A model generated the notes under the pieces. That model was not told the DNA's origin, made no database searches, and worked only from the letters and a program-made list of their open reading frames with translations. The translations under genes were made by a program, and so were the position numbers. This document shows positions 13,501 to 25,500 of a stretch of 64,000 nt of DNA, one piece after another. The first letter of the stretch is position 1, and each line of letters starts with the position of its first letter. Origin of the DNA: Daphnia pulex (lineage: Eukaryota; Arthropoda; Branchiopoda; Diplostraca; Daphniidae); NCBI RefSeq assembly GCF_021134715.1, contig NC_060020.1, forward strand, positions 3,410,001 to 3,474,000, written 5' to 3'.

Positions 13501-16500
13501 CAAGGCGGAAGCGCTGAGCCATCAAAAGGAGGCCATGAACCGCGCCTTTCGCGTCCAGCTGGCCAAATTGCTCAAAGAGAAGGAGGAGCTGCAGCGAAAA
13601 TGTCAGACGCTGCAGTCCAAGGAGCCGAACGGCAAGATCAGCGGCAACGGCCTCGGTAATGCAGCGACCGCCTCGAGCCAAGCGGCCGCCGCCGAAATGC
13701 TGAAATTAATTCACGAAAATTCCATCCTGCGCATCGACAAGAAGAAACAGGAGGAACAACTGCAGGTGAAGGCAACAATCAAATATACACTAAGGATTTA
13801 GGACCGCGTATTATAAGTAGTCGGATGTTCCGTGTGTTGGAAAAAGGAAAAATTTAGAAACCGAATTGCTTGGACCATTATATCTGAGATATGGAAAACC
13901 CCCAAAAATGCTCATCTACATTTTTCTGTTTGTTTCGGTAATTGCTCGCCCAGCTGATGAGGGAAAGTGAGCAGCACCGGTTCGAGAATATGCGCAGTCT
14001 ACTGGACGACAAGGCTCGTGAGTTGATCACGTTCCAGAAGCAGTTGCGGCAACAGATCGCCCGTTTGGTAAGTCGAATCGATTCTTCTTGTTCTTTTTCA
14101 AAACGATTCTTGTTTATCGAAACCTGTAGCAGCCAGACAATTCGAGCTAAAAAATCGATTATTGACAAAACACCTGTGCGCAAAAAAATATCGCGTTCGT
14201 GTTTCGCACCAGAGTATTGCGTGAGGCAAAGTCAGTTCAATGACCAAGAAAAAACATTGAACTGGTTTCTGTACATATCCCTAGTTCAGTTATTATTGTT
14301 TGTAATTGGATTTTATCGAGCGCTATAGTATACTATTAATTACGGCGATTGTAAATTGGATCACGCAGACTCGTATGGCTTCTTGCTCCGTGCTGGAGCG
14401 CAGCAGCTTTCACACGTGACAAGGAGATGAGCGCGAACTTGCCAGGGGTTTGAGCGTGAATCTGCTTAGAGAGACTTTGGGATTTTCCTTTTTTTTGCGC
14501 AATTGCATTCCGTTGTGTGGTAATCCTGTCAGCAACGCCAACGTTAATCCAACGTCTCGTGTCTCACGATCCATTGATGGTAGGAAATGTCCCACCAATC
14601 CCACCTTCACGTGCGCTATTAGAAATTCAAATTTGCCATATTGGAAAAGCGACAATAATCGTAAATTCACTTGCGTCGTGCACGTTGTTGATCCTTACCA
14701 AAAATGGAATTTTCGTATCGACACGCAAAATCTCTTTTCTTTTTCTTGGAAGATTTGGCAAGATTCGAAACTCTTTTCCCTAGCTGGAAGTCGCAATATT
14801 GTACCTATATACCGGATCCATTCGCGGAATCGAATTAAATTCTCTTCTGATTGGCCCATTATCTCCCCCAGGCAAACCTATCGATTCTTTTGATGGGCGA
14901 ATATAACAATCCCCCATCTCAAAAAGGTTTGGCCGGCCCGTGTAATTAGAAATCCAAACGCTATAGCGTGAAAAATTGAAGGTGTTTACGAGAGATTGAA
15001 GCGAGATAGTATCGGATAGCGGCTTGTGATCAATATTACATTGTTTGGCGGCTGCGTCTTGTGTCGGGGCGTGTAATTGTGCGCCGAATTACAATGCGTG
15101 TAGCGTTTCAATCCGCCAGCAACCGACGGACTGAATGATTCTCCCCTTTTTGTTTTTCCGATTCCCATTGGCGATTTTTAAAAATTTCTTGCATGAGATT
15201 GGAAAACATTGGCCGTCGTCCCATAATGATACGAGGAGAGAGAGAGAGAGTGCAAATAATGTTCAACTTTCGCCAAACACTTGGAAATGCTGTGAAGAAT
15301 TTATCTCGGGCGCACCATGTGTGTCTATTACACCTCCTCTCTCTATCCGGTTTCGGGAGCTACTCGAGTCGTTTATATTACACACATGGCCGGGGAAAAA
15401 AAAAACTTTCATTTCACTGAGAAATCTATAACTGTTTTTTTTTGTGTTTGGCTTTTATTTTTAATATGCGCGCCGTGTGCAGTGCGCGTCTGCTGCGTGT
15501 ATTATCCGTTTTTTCTTCTTCGTCCAATTCCCGCGCGCACTTGTTGTAATTTTATTTACGAGTTGTTGACTCGCATTTTTTTTTTGTTTGGCGTGCAGAT
15601 TTCTATTTGCCCTTTACCCTTCTTTTCTTTTTCTTACTTTGAATGGGAATTGCGGGAATGTCATTGGCCAACTTTCAACTCCCGACTGGAGAGGCGCCGG
15701 CTGAATGAGCCGTTTTGACGCCTAGGAATTTGAAGTTTTCGCTCATAGCCTCTTTTTTGAATTTTTTACCTGGACACGTCCGAGAATGAATGAAATGGGA
15801 TAGAATTTTTATCAAAGAGATTCCCGTTAATGTGGCTGCTATGACGTATGGGTAATCGTATTCCATGTGAAGGGAGTGCTGCTGATGTGTATGGGTGTTG
15901 TAATACGCGCATTGCAGGCCCACCTGTCGCGTGAGCCTGCAGAGCCCTATGGTGAAAATCGGCACACCTGCAACGAATTACACGGCCCGTTGACTCTCTC
16001 GGGCGCTTGGAGATTCGACAGATGAACGGAATTACCGCACGTAATCTCAAACCTGTTTTCTGTAATATTTGGTTTTGCGGCCGACTCTTTTTCTTGTTTT
16101 GTTTTGCTTATTCTGGGCGCATTTTCACGAACTCGTCGCTGCCGTTTCCCGCGCCCAACACGGAGCGAACAAATAGCCCAAAAAACAACGAAAGAAAAAA
16201 AAAAAACGATTGTTTTACATTTTGACCGCTAAGAGATGAATCGACTTTCACCACCTGAGGGCATCCCGACCGACCAAAAAAAAATATAGTGGCCGTATAG
16301 TATATGCTATACCTGTGCAACAGGTGAACGAGATATCCTTTTATTTTACATCTTGTATCCAACTTGCGCGGAACCTTAAAACAAAACAAAAAATTGGTTA
16401 ACATTCCGTCGACATAATAAATTCTGCACACCTCCTCCCCCCCCCCCACGCCTTCATCGTTTATTCCTCAATTTCTTGACGGGTCTTACGAGACGCGTAA

Positions 16501-19500
16501 ACCTTTTTTTTTTCTCCCGTTTTTTAACCGTGGCCCGTCATGGGAATAAAGGTCAACGACGTCTCCTTATTTTTCGCCCAGCGTGTTTGGGAAATCCAGA
16601 ACAAGGATCTTAAAAAATGAGCTTCTTTTGACTTCTCTCTCTCTCTCTCTCCACCTGCAGTGAATTGGCAATGAAGAAAAAGGGCGCAAACCGGTGCAGC
16701 AGCAGTAGAGTTTGACGTCAAACTCTCGGCAACAACAACAACGATCGCTCACAACAGCACGAAGGAGAGATGTTGGTCCGAAATGCCCGTCATTTTGTTT
16801 ATTTATACATTTTTTCGCTATTGCGTTAGCGTGTGTGTGTCTGAGGTCTGAGCTGAGTATAGTCTGTATTTGGCGCTCGTGAAAGTTCATCGTACGGCAA
16901 GAGCCCGCGGTTGATGGCAGGCCATATCTATTTGAGCGCAATAGCCTTAAGTATGGGCTCGCCCCCCCCCCCCTCTCGTCTTGATTGTACCTACTATTCT
17001 GACTCTGCAAAAAAATGTGGAAAGATAAAGCTGGGCAACTGTCGGCAGGTAGACACACACCGAGCTAAGCCCCGGTCCTTTAAAGAAAATGGACCCGTAC
17101 CTGACTGGAATATTTAATGGCGCCAAAATGTAGAAATTTCAAACGGAGAAAAGTGCATGGATCAGAAAGGTTAGAGACGTGAGTCTCTTTCTTCTTCTTC
17201 TTCATTTTACCAGGTGAACTTCCTCCTTTGTTTTCGGTCTTCCTCCTCCTTCTTCTCTCTATGCACACACACAGCGCTGTGTGTGTCAGTGTGTCAGCCT
17301 TTAAAAAAATAAAATCCGTAAAACTCACGGCGACGACCGCTCGGTACCGTGGCTGTTGCGCGGAATTATTTACAATCGGCAATGGGGCGCTCGCGCCGCT
17401 TTCAATCACGACGCATTTTGTGCATCGCATAGTCTCTTGCTTGTTTCCCCCCTGCGGGAAACAGCCCGGTTGCCTATCCTCTTGTCCTTGTTTGGGTCGC
17501 GTCATCTTCCGTGTTTGATACTATATCATCCTCCCGCTAGGGGGAAATAATCGTCGTGCGCCTGTGTGTGTCCGCTGCGTGCGTTGACATCGCCAGCTAC
17601 GACACGATAATCTACGGCGTGATTCGATTGCCCGCGGAGCTAAGAAGAAGAGAAAACGACAATCAATCAGAATCAAAAACTCAAACTCCCCGTGTGTGTT
17701 GTGTGTGCGTTGTGTACGTGTCCCAGCCGGTGGACAGTGGGACACAACGGCCGCCTGCAAGAGAGACGGATGGCATTTCAGGGCGGTCGGGGTTTCAAAC
17801 TGCTGGCCAGCGATTTCTATCTAGTGGGGTACACGCCGTGATGGACAGTCGAAAACAAACAACACGCACCCCCAAGCTCTGACCAATAAGTAGACGGGCG
17901 TGAGGCATATGATAATAAGACGGGGAAAAAAAGAAAAGAAGAAGAAGAATATATTTGAACTGATACAAATCGCCGCCCTGTTTCTCTATTTTCTCTTGTA
18001 TAGCGAGGTACAACCGAGAGCTATTTTTCTAGTTAAAGAAGAACCTCTCGACTTATTCGGGGGTGGTAGAAGGAAAAAAGTAGGAAAAAGTAGGAAAAGA
18101 GCTCGAGCGCATTAGACCTGCAACATTGTGTTGTTCCGAAGAAGCTAGAACGAGGTTCTATTTTTATTTTTTTACTGTTAATGGAAATGAAAGAAAATGT
18201 CAGTCATGACGTTTTCACGCGAGGCGTGCTGGCCTGTGTGTGGTTGGTTGGTTGTATAATGTTTTCTTTCTTGTGCTGCTGCTGCTGCTGGGGCCTTTGT
18301 TTCGTATTGATATTCTTTTTTGATTGCTGTTTCTTCCCCACTTTTTTTTCTTGACTTTGCCTCTGTCATGTGGGGCAGCAGCACTGCCTTTTGACTCGGC
18401 AGGGTAGATGTATACTCTGGCACGATGATGTTATGGGCGGATAATAAGCCTCTGTGTGTGTGTGGAATTTATCGTTCGTTACTTTTTTCTTTCCCTAGCC
18501 AAAGTGTTTACGTCTTGAGAAGGGAAAATTATATGCCTCGAGGTTTGCTCTATACGCTGGCGTACAATAGGCCCGTGTGGTATTTTTCTTGTTGCTGCCT
18601 TTTTATCTTGATTGTGTTTTTCTTTTTTTTCATGGAAAAAGATATATGTTCCAAGGTAGGGGTGCTATAGATGCATAAGGGGAGGGCATTGCCAACTGCT
18701 GCTGGGCCGGAGAAAGTAGAGAAAGTGGGACTTTCGGTTCAATTTTTCCGTCACTTCTTTCTCTCACCCTTCTTTCTTCTCACTTGCTTATAGTCTGTCG
18801 ATTCGTAAAACTTGGTCTTCCCTTTTTTTATTTTGTTCTTGTTATTAAAGAATTTGGAGAAGGGACCCATTTTTAAGTCTTAAACTCGGACCAAATAGTT
18901 ATGATACCTCTTTAATTACAACGGCGGCGGCGTTGGGGTTTTTTACCCCTATTTTTGACGAAATGAAATTTTGGGGTTTTTGGTTGTTGTAGCTTCTACA
19001 TAACCGCCGGCCGATATTAAACGTCCTTATCTCTGTGGTTCGGTCTCATTTGAAAAATGAAAAAGGACAAAAAAACAAATTCCTTTTGGGCTCTTATTAG
19101 TGAATAGTCAAGTCCCGGAGCCAAGTCAGGAAGGAGCTAGAGAGAGAGAGAGAGAAATATGTGTTACACGTCATTTTGATATCTTGTTCTTATAAGATTG
19201 ACGTTTGTTCTTGATTTTTTGTTTTGTTTTCACAAAAATGTCGGTTCAAATTGGTCATGCCCTCATTCTAATTTTCTTTCTTTTTCTTTTCAACATTTTT
19301 TGTTACGTGTCGGAAATGGCGACGAGCAGCGTGAGGAATCCCGGACCAAAGATCGTGTCATTTCTCACCTGGAATCGGAGCTGCGCGTGCAAACCGGACG
19401 GGCCCAGCAATTCCGCGACATCCTCGAGCAGTCACTCCTCACGGCCGCCAGCCGTGGCAGCCTTTCCGTAAGTCTTTTCCTTTTATTTTATTTATTTATT

Positions 19501-22500
19501 TATTGATTGTATTTTCCCAATTCAATTTCTTCCAATCACCATTTTCGACCTTTTACGACTTGTCTGATGGAATTAGCATAGCCACTCGACTCTCCCAAAA
19601 TCGTTCGATTTGCTATGCCCCGCGCGTGTGTGTGTGTGTGGGCTCGTCTATTGTCTTGTCGTGTTCGACTCACGCCGAAGCAGACGAGAAAATCGACGCT
19701 TAAATCAAATCACAAAATAAAGAAGAACCCAAAAAAGCAAACAAAGAAAGCCTCGTGAAAGAATAGGCAAAAAGCTAAGAGGCTGGCGCACACGCTATTA
19801 ATAAGTTAGTTATAATATCCGGAGCTTTCTCTCCAATGAACATTAAAAATCGCTGCGGCTGCTGCTGCTGCTGAGTCGTCAGCTACTGTATGGCTTTGAC
19901 CGCGCCACACACAAACAGGCACGGGCGGTTGAGAGTCGTCGGGGAGGGTATACCCATTGTGGTTATTACGGGTTGTTAGCGAATCGTGTTGTTGCTTGTC
20001 TGTGGGCCTCACGTCTGTGTTCTGTGTTCTATTCCTTCATATTTTTTGGACAGAGATTGTGTGTACGTTGTGTATCGGGAGACCTATTGCATCATCATCA
20101 CGCACCGATGATGATGAAGAGGGGCTATTAAGACTAGACTTTGCGTTTACCTTCTTTTTCCCGTCACGAAATAAGTGCGACCGAGGTGACGGGCCATCAT
20201 CCTCTGGCGTGTAGAGTATAGGCCTATATATCCCATCAGGTAAAGTGCCGGGTGCTTATTGAGCGTCGTCTGCCATTATTAGAGATGCGGTTCACCTTCT
20301 CACGGTTCGGTTTCATGTGTCCCGATGTTTGTACAACCGCCGCATTTTGTCGAGTTTCTCCACAAGTGGAAGAAGAGGAAGAAGAAGAAAAAGCTTTTTT
20401 TTTTCTTCTTTTTTTCTGAAATGAAAAGCCGATGAACAAGGCTTTTATTACCATGAGGCATCACATCCAGTTGATGGATGGGTCCTCATCCACGCAACAT
20501 GCGATGGAGAAAATAGAAAGGACGAAAACTTTCAAGGGACTGGCAGCACAGCACAGCAGCAGCAGCAGACAAACGAATTAAAAGCAAAACGTCCGAACAG
20601 ACGCTTTTGCTTTAAGCCATTAGGCAACCACCATTTTTCTCTTAGACATGAGCGTGTATCACTTGTAACATGTATTCCGAGCTCCTTGTTGTTGATTCAA
20701 GTGAATGGTGGGGGCCACCACCATCTCTCCATTCGAGGACACGCTAAACAACAAACTGTTTTCTCTCTTCTTCTTCTTCGTTCTTTTGTCGCTCTCTCCT
20801 CTTAATCTTTTTGTTTTTGCAACGGCCAAAATAGAAACCCCCGCTCCCTCCCTTCGGAAGCTCATGTGATGGTTTAATGTCTCCTGAAGGAGGTGAAATT
20901 TTTTACTGGGTTATTATTGTCTAGAAAATTCTATTGATTCTCAGGTGCGACCCTCTCTCCCTCCGTGTCGAAGGCAAATATTTCTTTTATTACTTTGATT
21001 TGTTGCAGCGTTTGTTTGGTGTCGCCCAGTACTTCCACCACTTTAGGGTGGCGCCTCTTTTTGACGTGTGTCGTCATGGGTCACACGGTAGAGAGCTTCG
21101 TGCTACTTATTATAGTATATACCATTCTATAAAGCTGTCGTCTTATTTCTTTCTTTATGGTCTTGCCATGATGAGGTAGGATTTCTTGGAAAGAAAAAGC
21201 TTTTTTTCCACCGTACTAATACCAAGTAATGTGTTAATCCCCTCGACATCTTTTATGTACATTTTTACAGACATATATCTGTAAAAGAAAAACACATACA
21301 AAGCTATTAGATTGGAAGTTGGGTGACGAGCTCGTTTCGCCTATTTCTGCGTGTCCATTCCCAAATTCCACGATCGTCTGGCCGGTCTACGGGGAAAGGA
21401 AAATGGACGGCGGTCGGGTCATAAAATGCAATCAGTTCTTCTTTCTTTTCTTTTCTTTCTGCAGATGATGCGGTTCTAACGACTTTGAATTGAGAACTAT
21501 ATAGTAGCGACACTGGCCTCTAGCACACAATACTCTCTCTCTCTTAACTATGCACCACCTGACTCTCTGACTGGCGGGTGACGTCAACTCAAAAAATGTC
21601 TGAATTCAGTGGTCTCTTTTTTTTTCGCGTGTGGAAATGTCTAGCTTGCGTGTTTGCGTGCTGAAATCTTATTTTATTTTATATTTTTTTTGCCAACTTT
21701 TTTTCTTCTTTCCCCCCCCCCCCCACTCTGACGTTCTTAGTTATTTATTTTTTTATATATTCTTCTTTCTTTTATTATGAAAATTCTCCCGTCTGGTCGA
21801 TTGGAGCAGACAGAAAAAGAAAAAAAGAAAAAAAATGTTGGTATCACGCAGTCGACCCTTGTAGACGACCCTCGAACTCCTGCGCTCCTCAGACATTTTC
21901 ATTTTTATTTTTTGGTTATTTCAAAGTCTTCTCCGGTTCCACAACAACAACGCGGCTGAATAACTTCACTTAATAGATAATGGTAGAGGGGGGGAGAGGG
22001 AGATGACTGTTGGAGAGCCGCATTTTATTTCCAGTTTATTTGTCTTCTTAGTGTCTCTACTCTCGGGGGCGAGTCGTGCTGCGTTGCCTCGATAGGAGCA
22101 ACAGGTGAAACGATGAAAGAGATTCGAATTTCAAAAAAAAAAAAAAAGAATAAAGAGCTGGGCTCTTTTTTTGTGTTTTGTCTGAATGGATAGAAACGGG
22201 AAATCGACGGCGCTATCGGGAGACTATACAACTGAATGTACTTTCACTGTTCCAATGATGATCTCTCTCCCCCTTCAGTGATTATTATTATAGACGCCGT
22301 GATGTCTTTCTCTTTTTCTATTTTTTTGGTCTCCATTCCGCTGGCCTGAGCCTTTCAAAGATAAAAGAGCGGCCGGACGACGCATTACGAACAAAAATTG
22401 TAACTTTAGAAGATGGACTACCGAGCGGGAATAGGCGATCAGACAGGAATCTCGTCGTATAAATCAAACAACTAGAGGCGTTTTATTTTATATTTTTTCG

Positions 22501-25500
22501 GTCCGTCCTAAGTCTTGAGCTATGCACAAGTGAACGGGAGGAGGACAAGGAAAAGGCGAACTAGGAGAAAGAGAGAGAGAGAGAGGAGAAAGCGTGATAA
22601 GAGAAGAGAAACAGGTAACAGGAGAAGAAGGGAGGCTGAACCTGTGTTTATGTTGGAACGAGTGGCGTCGTCCCTTATTTCCTTTGAGCAGAGAGGCTCC
22701 TTGACAATGCCCGGCTCGCAGGTTGTGTATACCTTCAGTCGCGCTCCGCCCGTCCGACAGTGCGCAACTATAACCAACACCTCTCTCTCCTTCTCTCTAT
22801 CTCTCCGCATTCTAACCGCTAAATTAGAAAAGCCTCACACACACCTGTACGGCAGTATATACCCAGTCTATATACTTTTGCACCGGTGAATTCGCCTTTC
22901 CAAATTAGTGACTCGATTCCATTAGTGTCGTGTGTTTTCCGTGTCTTGTGAAATTGTCGCCATCGATCGAAAAATCCCAAACGGGAGGATTTCTCATTTG
23001 TTGGCTGTCGAAACATTTCTGGTGAGTTCCCATCTTAATCAAATCTTGTGTTTGACATTTTAGTCGTCATAAAAGAGTTAGGTTGGATTTCTTTTAGAAG
23101 GGGGTAGAGAGAAATTAGAGTCAGCCCTGGCCGAGTTTTGTCATTTTTTGTTTTTCTTCCCGCTCACGCTGTTCAGTGGAGTGACGCCTAGTGCAATCAC
23201 CATCTCTCTCTCTTGACTTGCAATTGCAAAACCCAAAATCGTAAATATTAATTTGAAAACGGAAAAAAAGAGAACAAAAACAAAAATTGGGAAAAATCTA
23301 AAGTAACACAAGTCCAACCCAAGAAAACAACGAGAGATCGTGATGAAATAGGGCCGACAAGTTAACGGTTGGGTTCTTACGGCCGGGGCGCGCGAACACC
23401 TGGTCATTAGCACGCCATTCTCCATCTCGCCAGTCGGCTCAGCTCACGCTGCGGCAGACTTGAGCTGCTGCTGCTGCTGCAGTTTGAAATATATGGTTCG
23501 AAAGAAGGGAGTGCAACGTTCTACTTGAACCGCCATCTCTTTTCTCAACTTTTCTTTCATTTTTGTTTGGAAATATTTCCGTCTTAACTATCGGCTCTCG
23601 TCTGTCAGGTACGTCTTATCATCTCAGACTCTCGAGTCTTTTGTTGAGTCGGGACTGGTCGGGACCCAGCATCGTCACAGCTGCTCTCTCCTCCTAGCCC
23701 TCCTAGCGTCCCGGTCGACGCTCGTTTTATATGCGTCTCACTCTGGTGGGGCGAGATGAATGTCAATGATCGTTAAATCACGGCCCTAACGGCGCCTATC
23801 CATTCATAACATTTCCCTGATTTTTTTGTTGATGCGCGGTCGTTACGATATCGCAGGGTGGGCGCCGTGAACTTGTTTCTTTTTCCTATTCCGTTCGTGA
23901 TCGTGGGTATTTATTTGAACAATTCGGACTCGGCGCGTTATTGTCGGTCACGGGGCTGACCCGCGCGAATTCCTTCTCAGTTTCTAAATGACTTTTAAAA
24001 GTCAGGAAATAAAACGAAGAAGAAGAAGAAGAAGAAGAAAAGAAGGAGAATGAAAAGTTGGAAAAAAGAAATAAATACAAATTGAGGAGAGCGAAACAAG
24101 GGCCGTTACCCAGATGGCAAAAGCGGAACTCCATTTACGGTCTTGTCCCGAAAAAAGAAAAAAAAAAAAGAAAAGAGGCATTCAGTATTTTTATTTTCTC
24201 TCCTTCTTGTCTTTATTCTCTCCTACTGACCCACAACTTTAGCCTCCCTCCGGTCCCGACCAGAGCCTTATAGTACCAGCAACTGCAACAACAACAACAA
24301 CATTCAGTCGATCTCCATTTGAGACTTTTTCACGAATCGAGTTGTTATTATTCACAGCGAGGGGAGTTTTTCTTTTTCTCCTTGTTTGTCCATTTCGTTC
24401 GCCACTCTCCTTCACACATGTCAGGCCAAAAAATCAAACAAGAAATTTCACTGTGAAAACATTTTCTCCAAAACTCCATTTTGGGAAGGAATTTTCTAAA
24501 AAAGAAGTGATCTGGTCTCTCTCTGCTGGACTGGACTGGACGATTGACCGAATTGTATATAACCAGCATCAGATGCGCAATGAGAAAAACCTGTCTCGTC
24601 TTCCGAGAGAGATGCGGATTCTTTCCAAGACTTGGAGAACATCTCTTTGACGCCCAAGGGTTCGCGACTTTTAAAGAAGTGGACAAACCCCATTCTGTTT
24701 TATTATTTCGCTGCTTTGTGGCTGATAACCTCATTTGTTGGCCGGAGGAATGTCAGTTTGAATTGGAGCGAATTGGCTCGCTTATTTGGCGTCGTCCATT
24801 AAAATGTTTAGCGGCAGCAGCTGCTGCTGAATAATCAATCAAGTTCCGCCCTCGATTTAACATGTTGCTAATCTAATTCTCAACTTTTTTATTTTTTGGC
24901 AGGGTCAACAACACAACCACAATGAGCGCGACGAACTGATTGCCCGCGAACGCAAACTCCAAGTCCTGGTGGATGATCTTCGGGAGACGATGCGGCATCA
25001 GCAAGACACCTTCGCTCACGAGAAAAAAGAACTGGTAATAATAATGTCACGTCTCTTCAACTATATTCATCACCTGCTTCTTTTAGTTGTTCGTAACTCT
25101 TTCCGTTATCCTTCGTGACGGGTCGTGTGTGTGCGTCTTCCTGGTTGCCAAAAAGCTGCACACACAGTTCACCACCATTTTTCTTCCTTCCGCGTGTTTT
25201 TTCCCATGGACCTTGTGTGTGTCGCGTGTGAGTGACACACTGACATCGGGGGGAAGCAACAACAACAACAACAACAACAGGGGAGAGACAACAATAGCTG
25301 CTACGCCTTCTCACGTTTCCGGCAATTTATGGATGAAACTCTTACTATCATTAAACCGTGATCTCGGCGCGCCGAGTTGAAGTTGTTGTTGCTGTTGTTG
25401 TTGTTGTTGGGGGGTGCTTCGGGTTGCCCGCTGGGGGTTTGGCTGAGGTTTTTTTGTGGGGAGGAGGAGGCGTGTACAGACTGATGTCATTTCAAGGGAT

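Larger units (their letters stand above)
19468..24902 (+). other. Large intron 5 of the JAKMIP-like gene (5.4 kb)
   Basis: No supported coding sequence. Contents are a 13-base poly-C run (21712-21724), a TGACGTCA site at 21579-21586, CTG/CAG triplet runs near 20551 and 23466, and a (GAA)8 tract at 24016-24039. Open frames are short and low-complexity. Confidence 0.55.

Noticed and set aside
16567-17058. Minus-strand frame of 163 codons in intron 4
   Set aside because: Composed of CTG/CAG and GA-repeat translations; no splice or family evidence.
18275-18295. CTG triplet runs (also near 20551 and 23466) as possible coding polyglutamine or polyleucine
   Set aside because: They sit in introns with no open frame linked to known exons.
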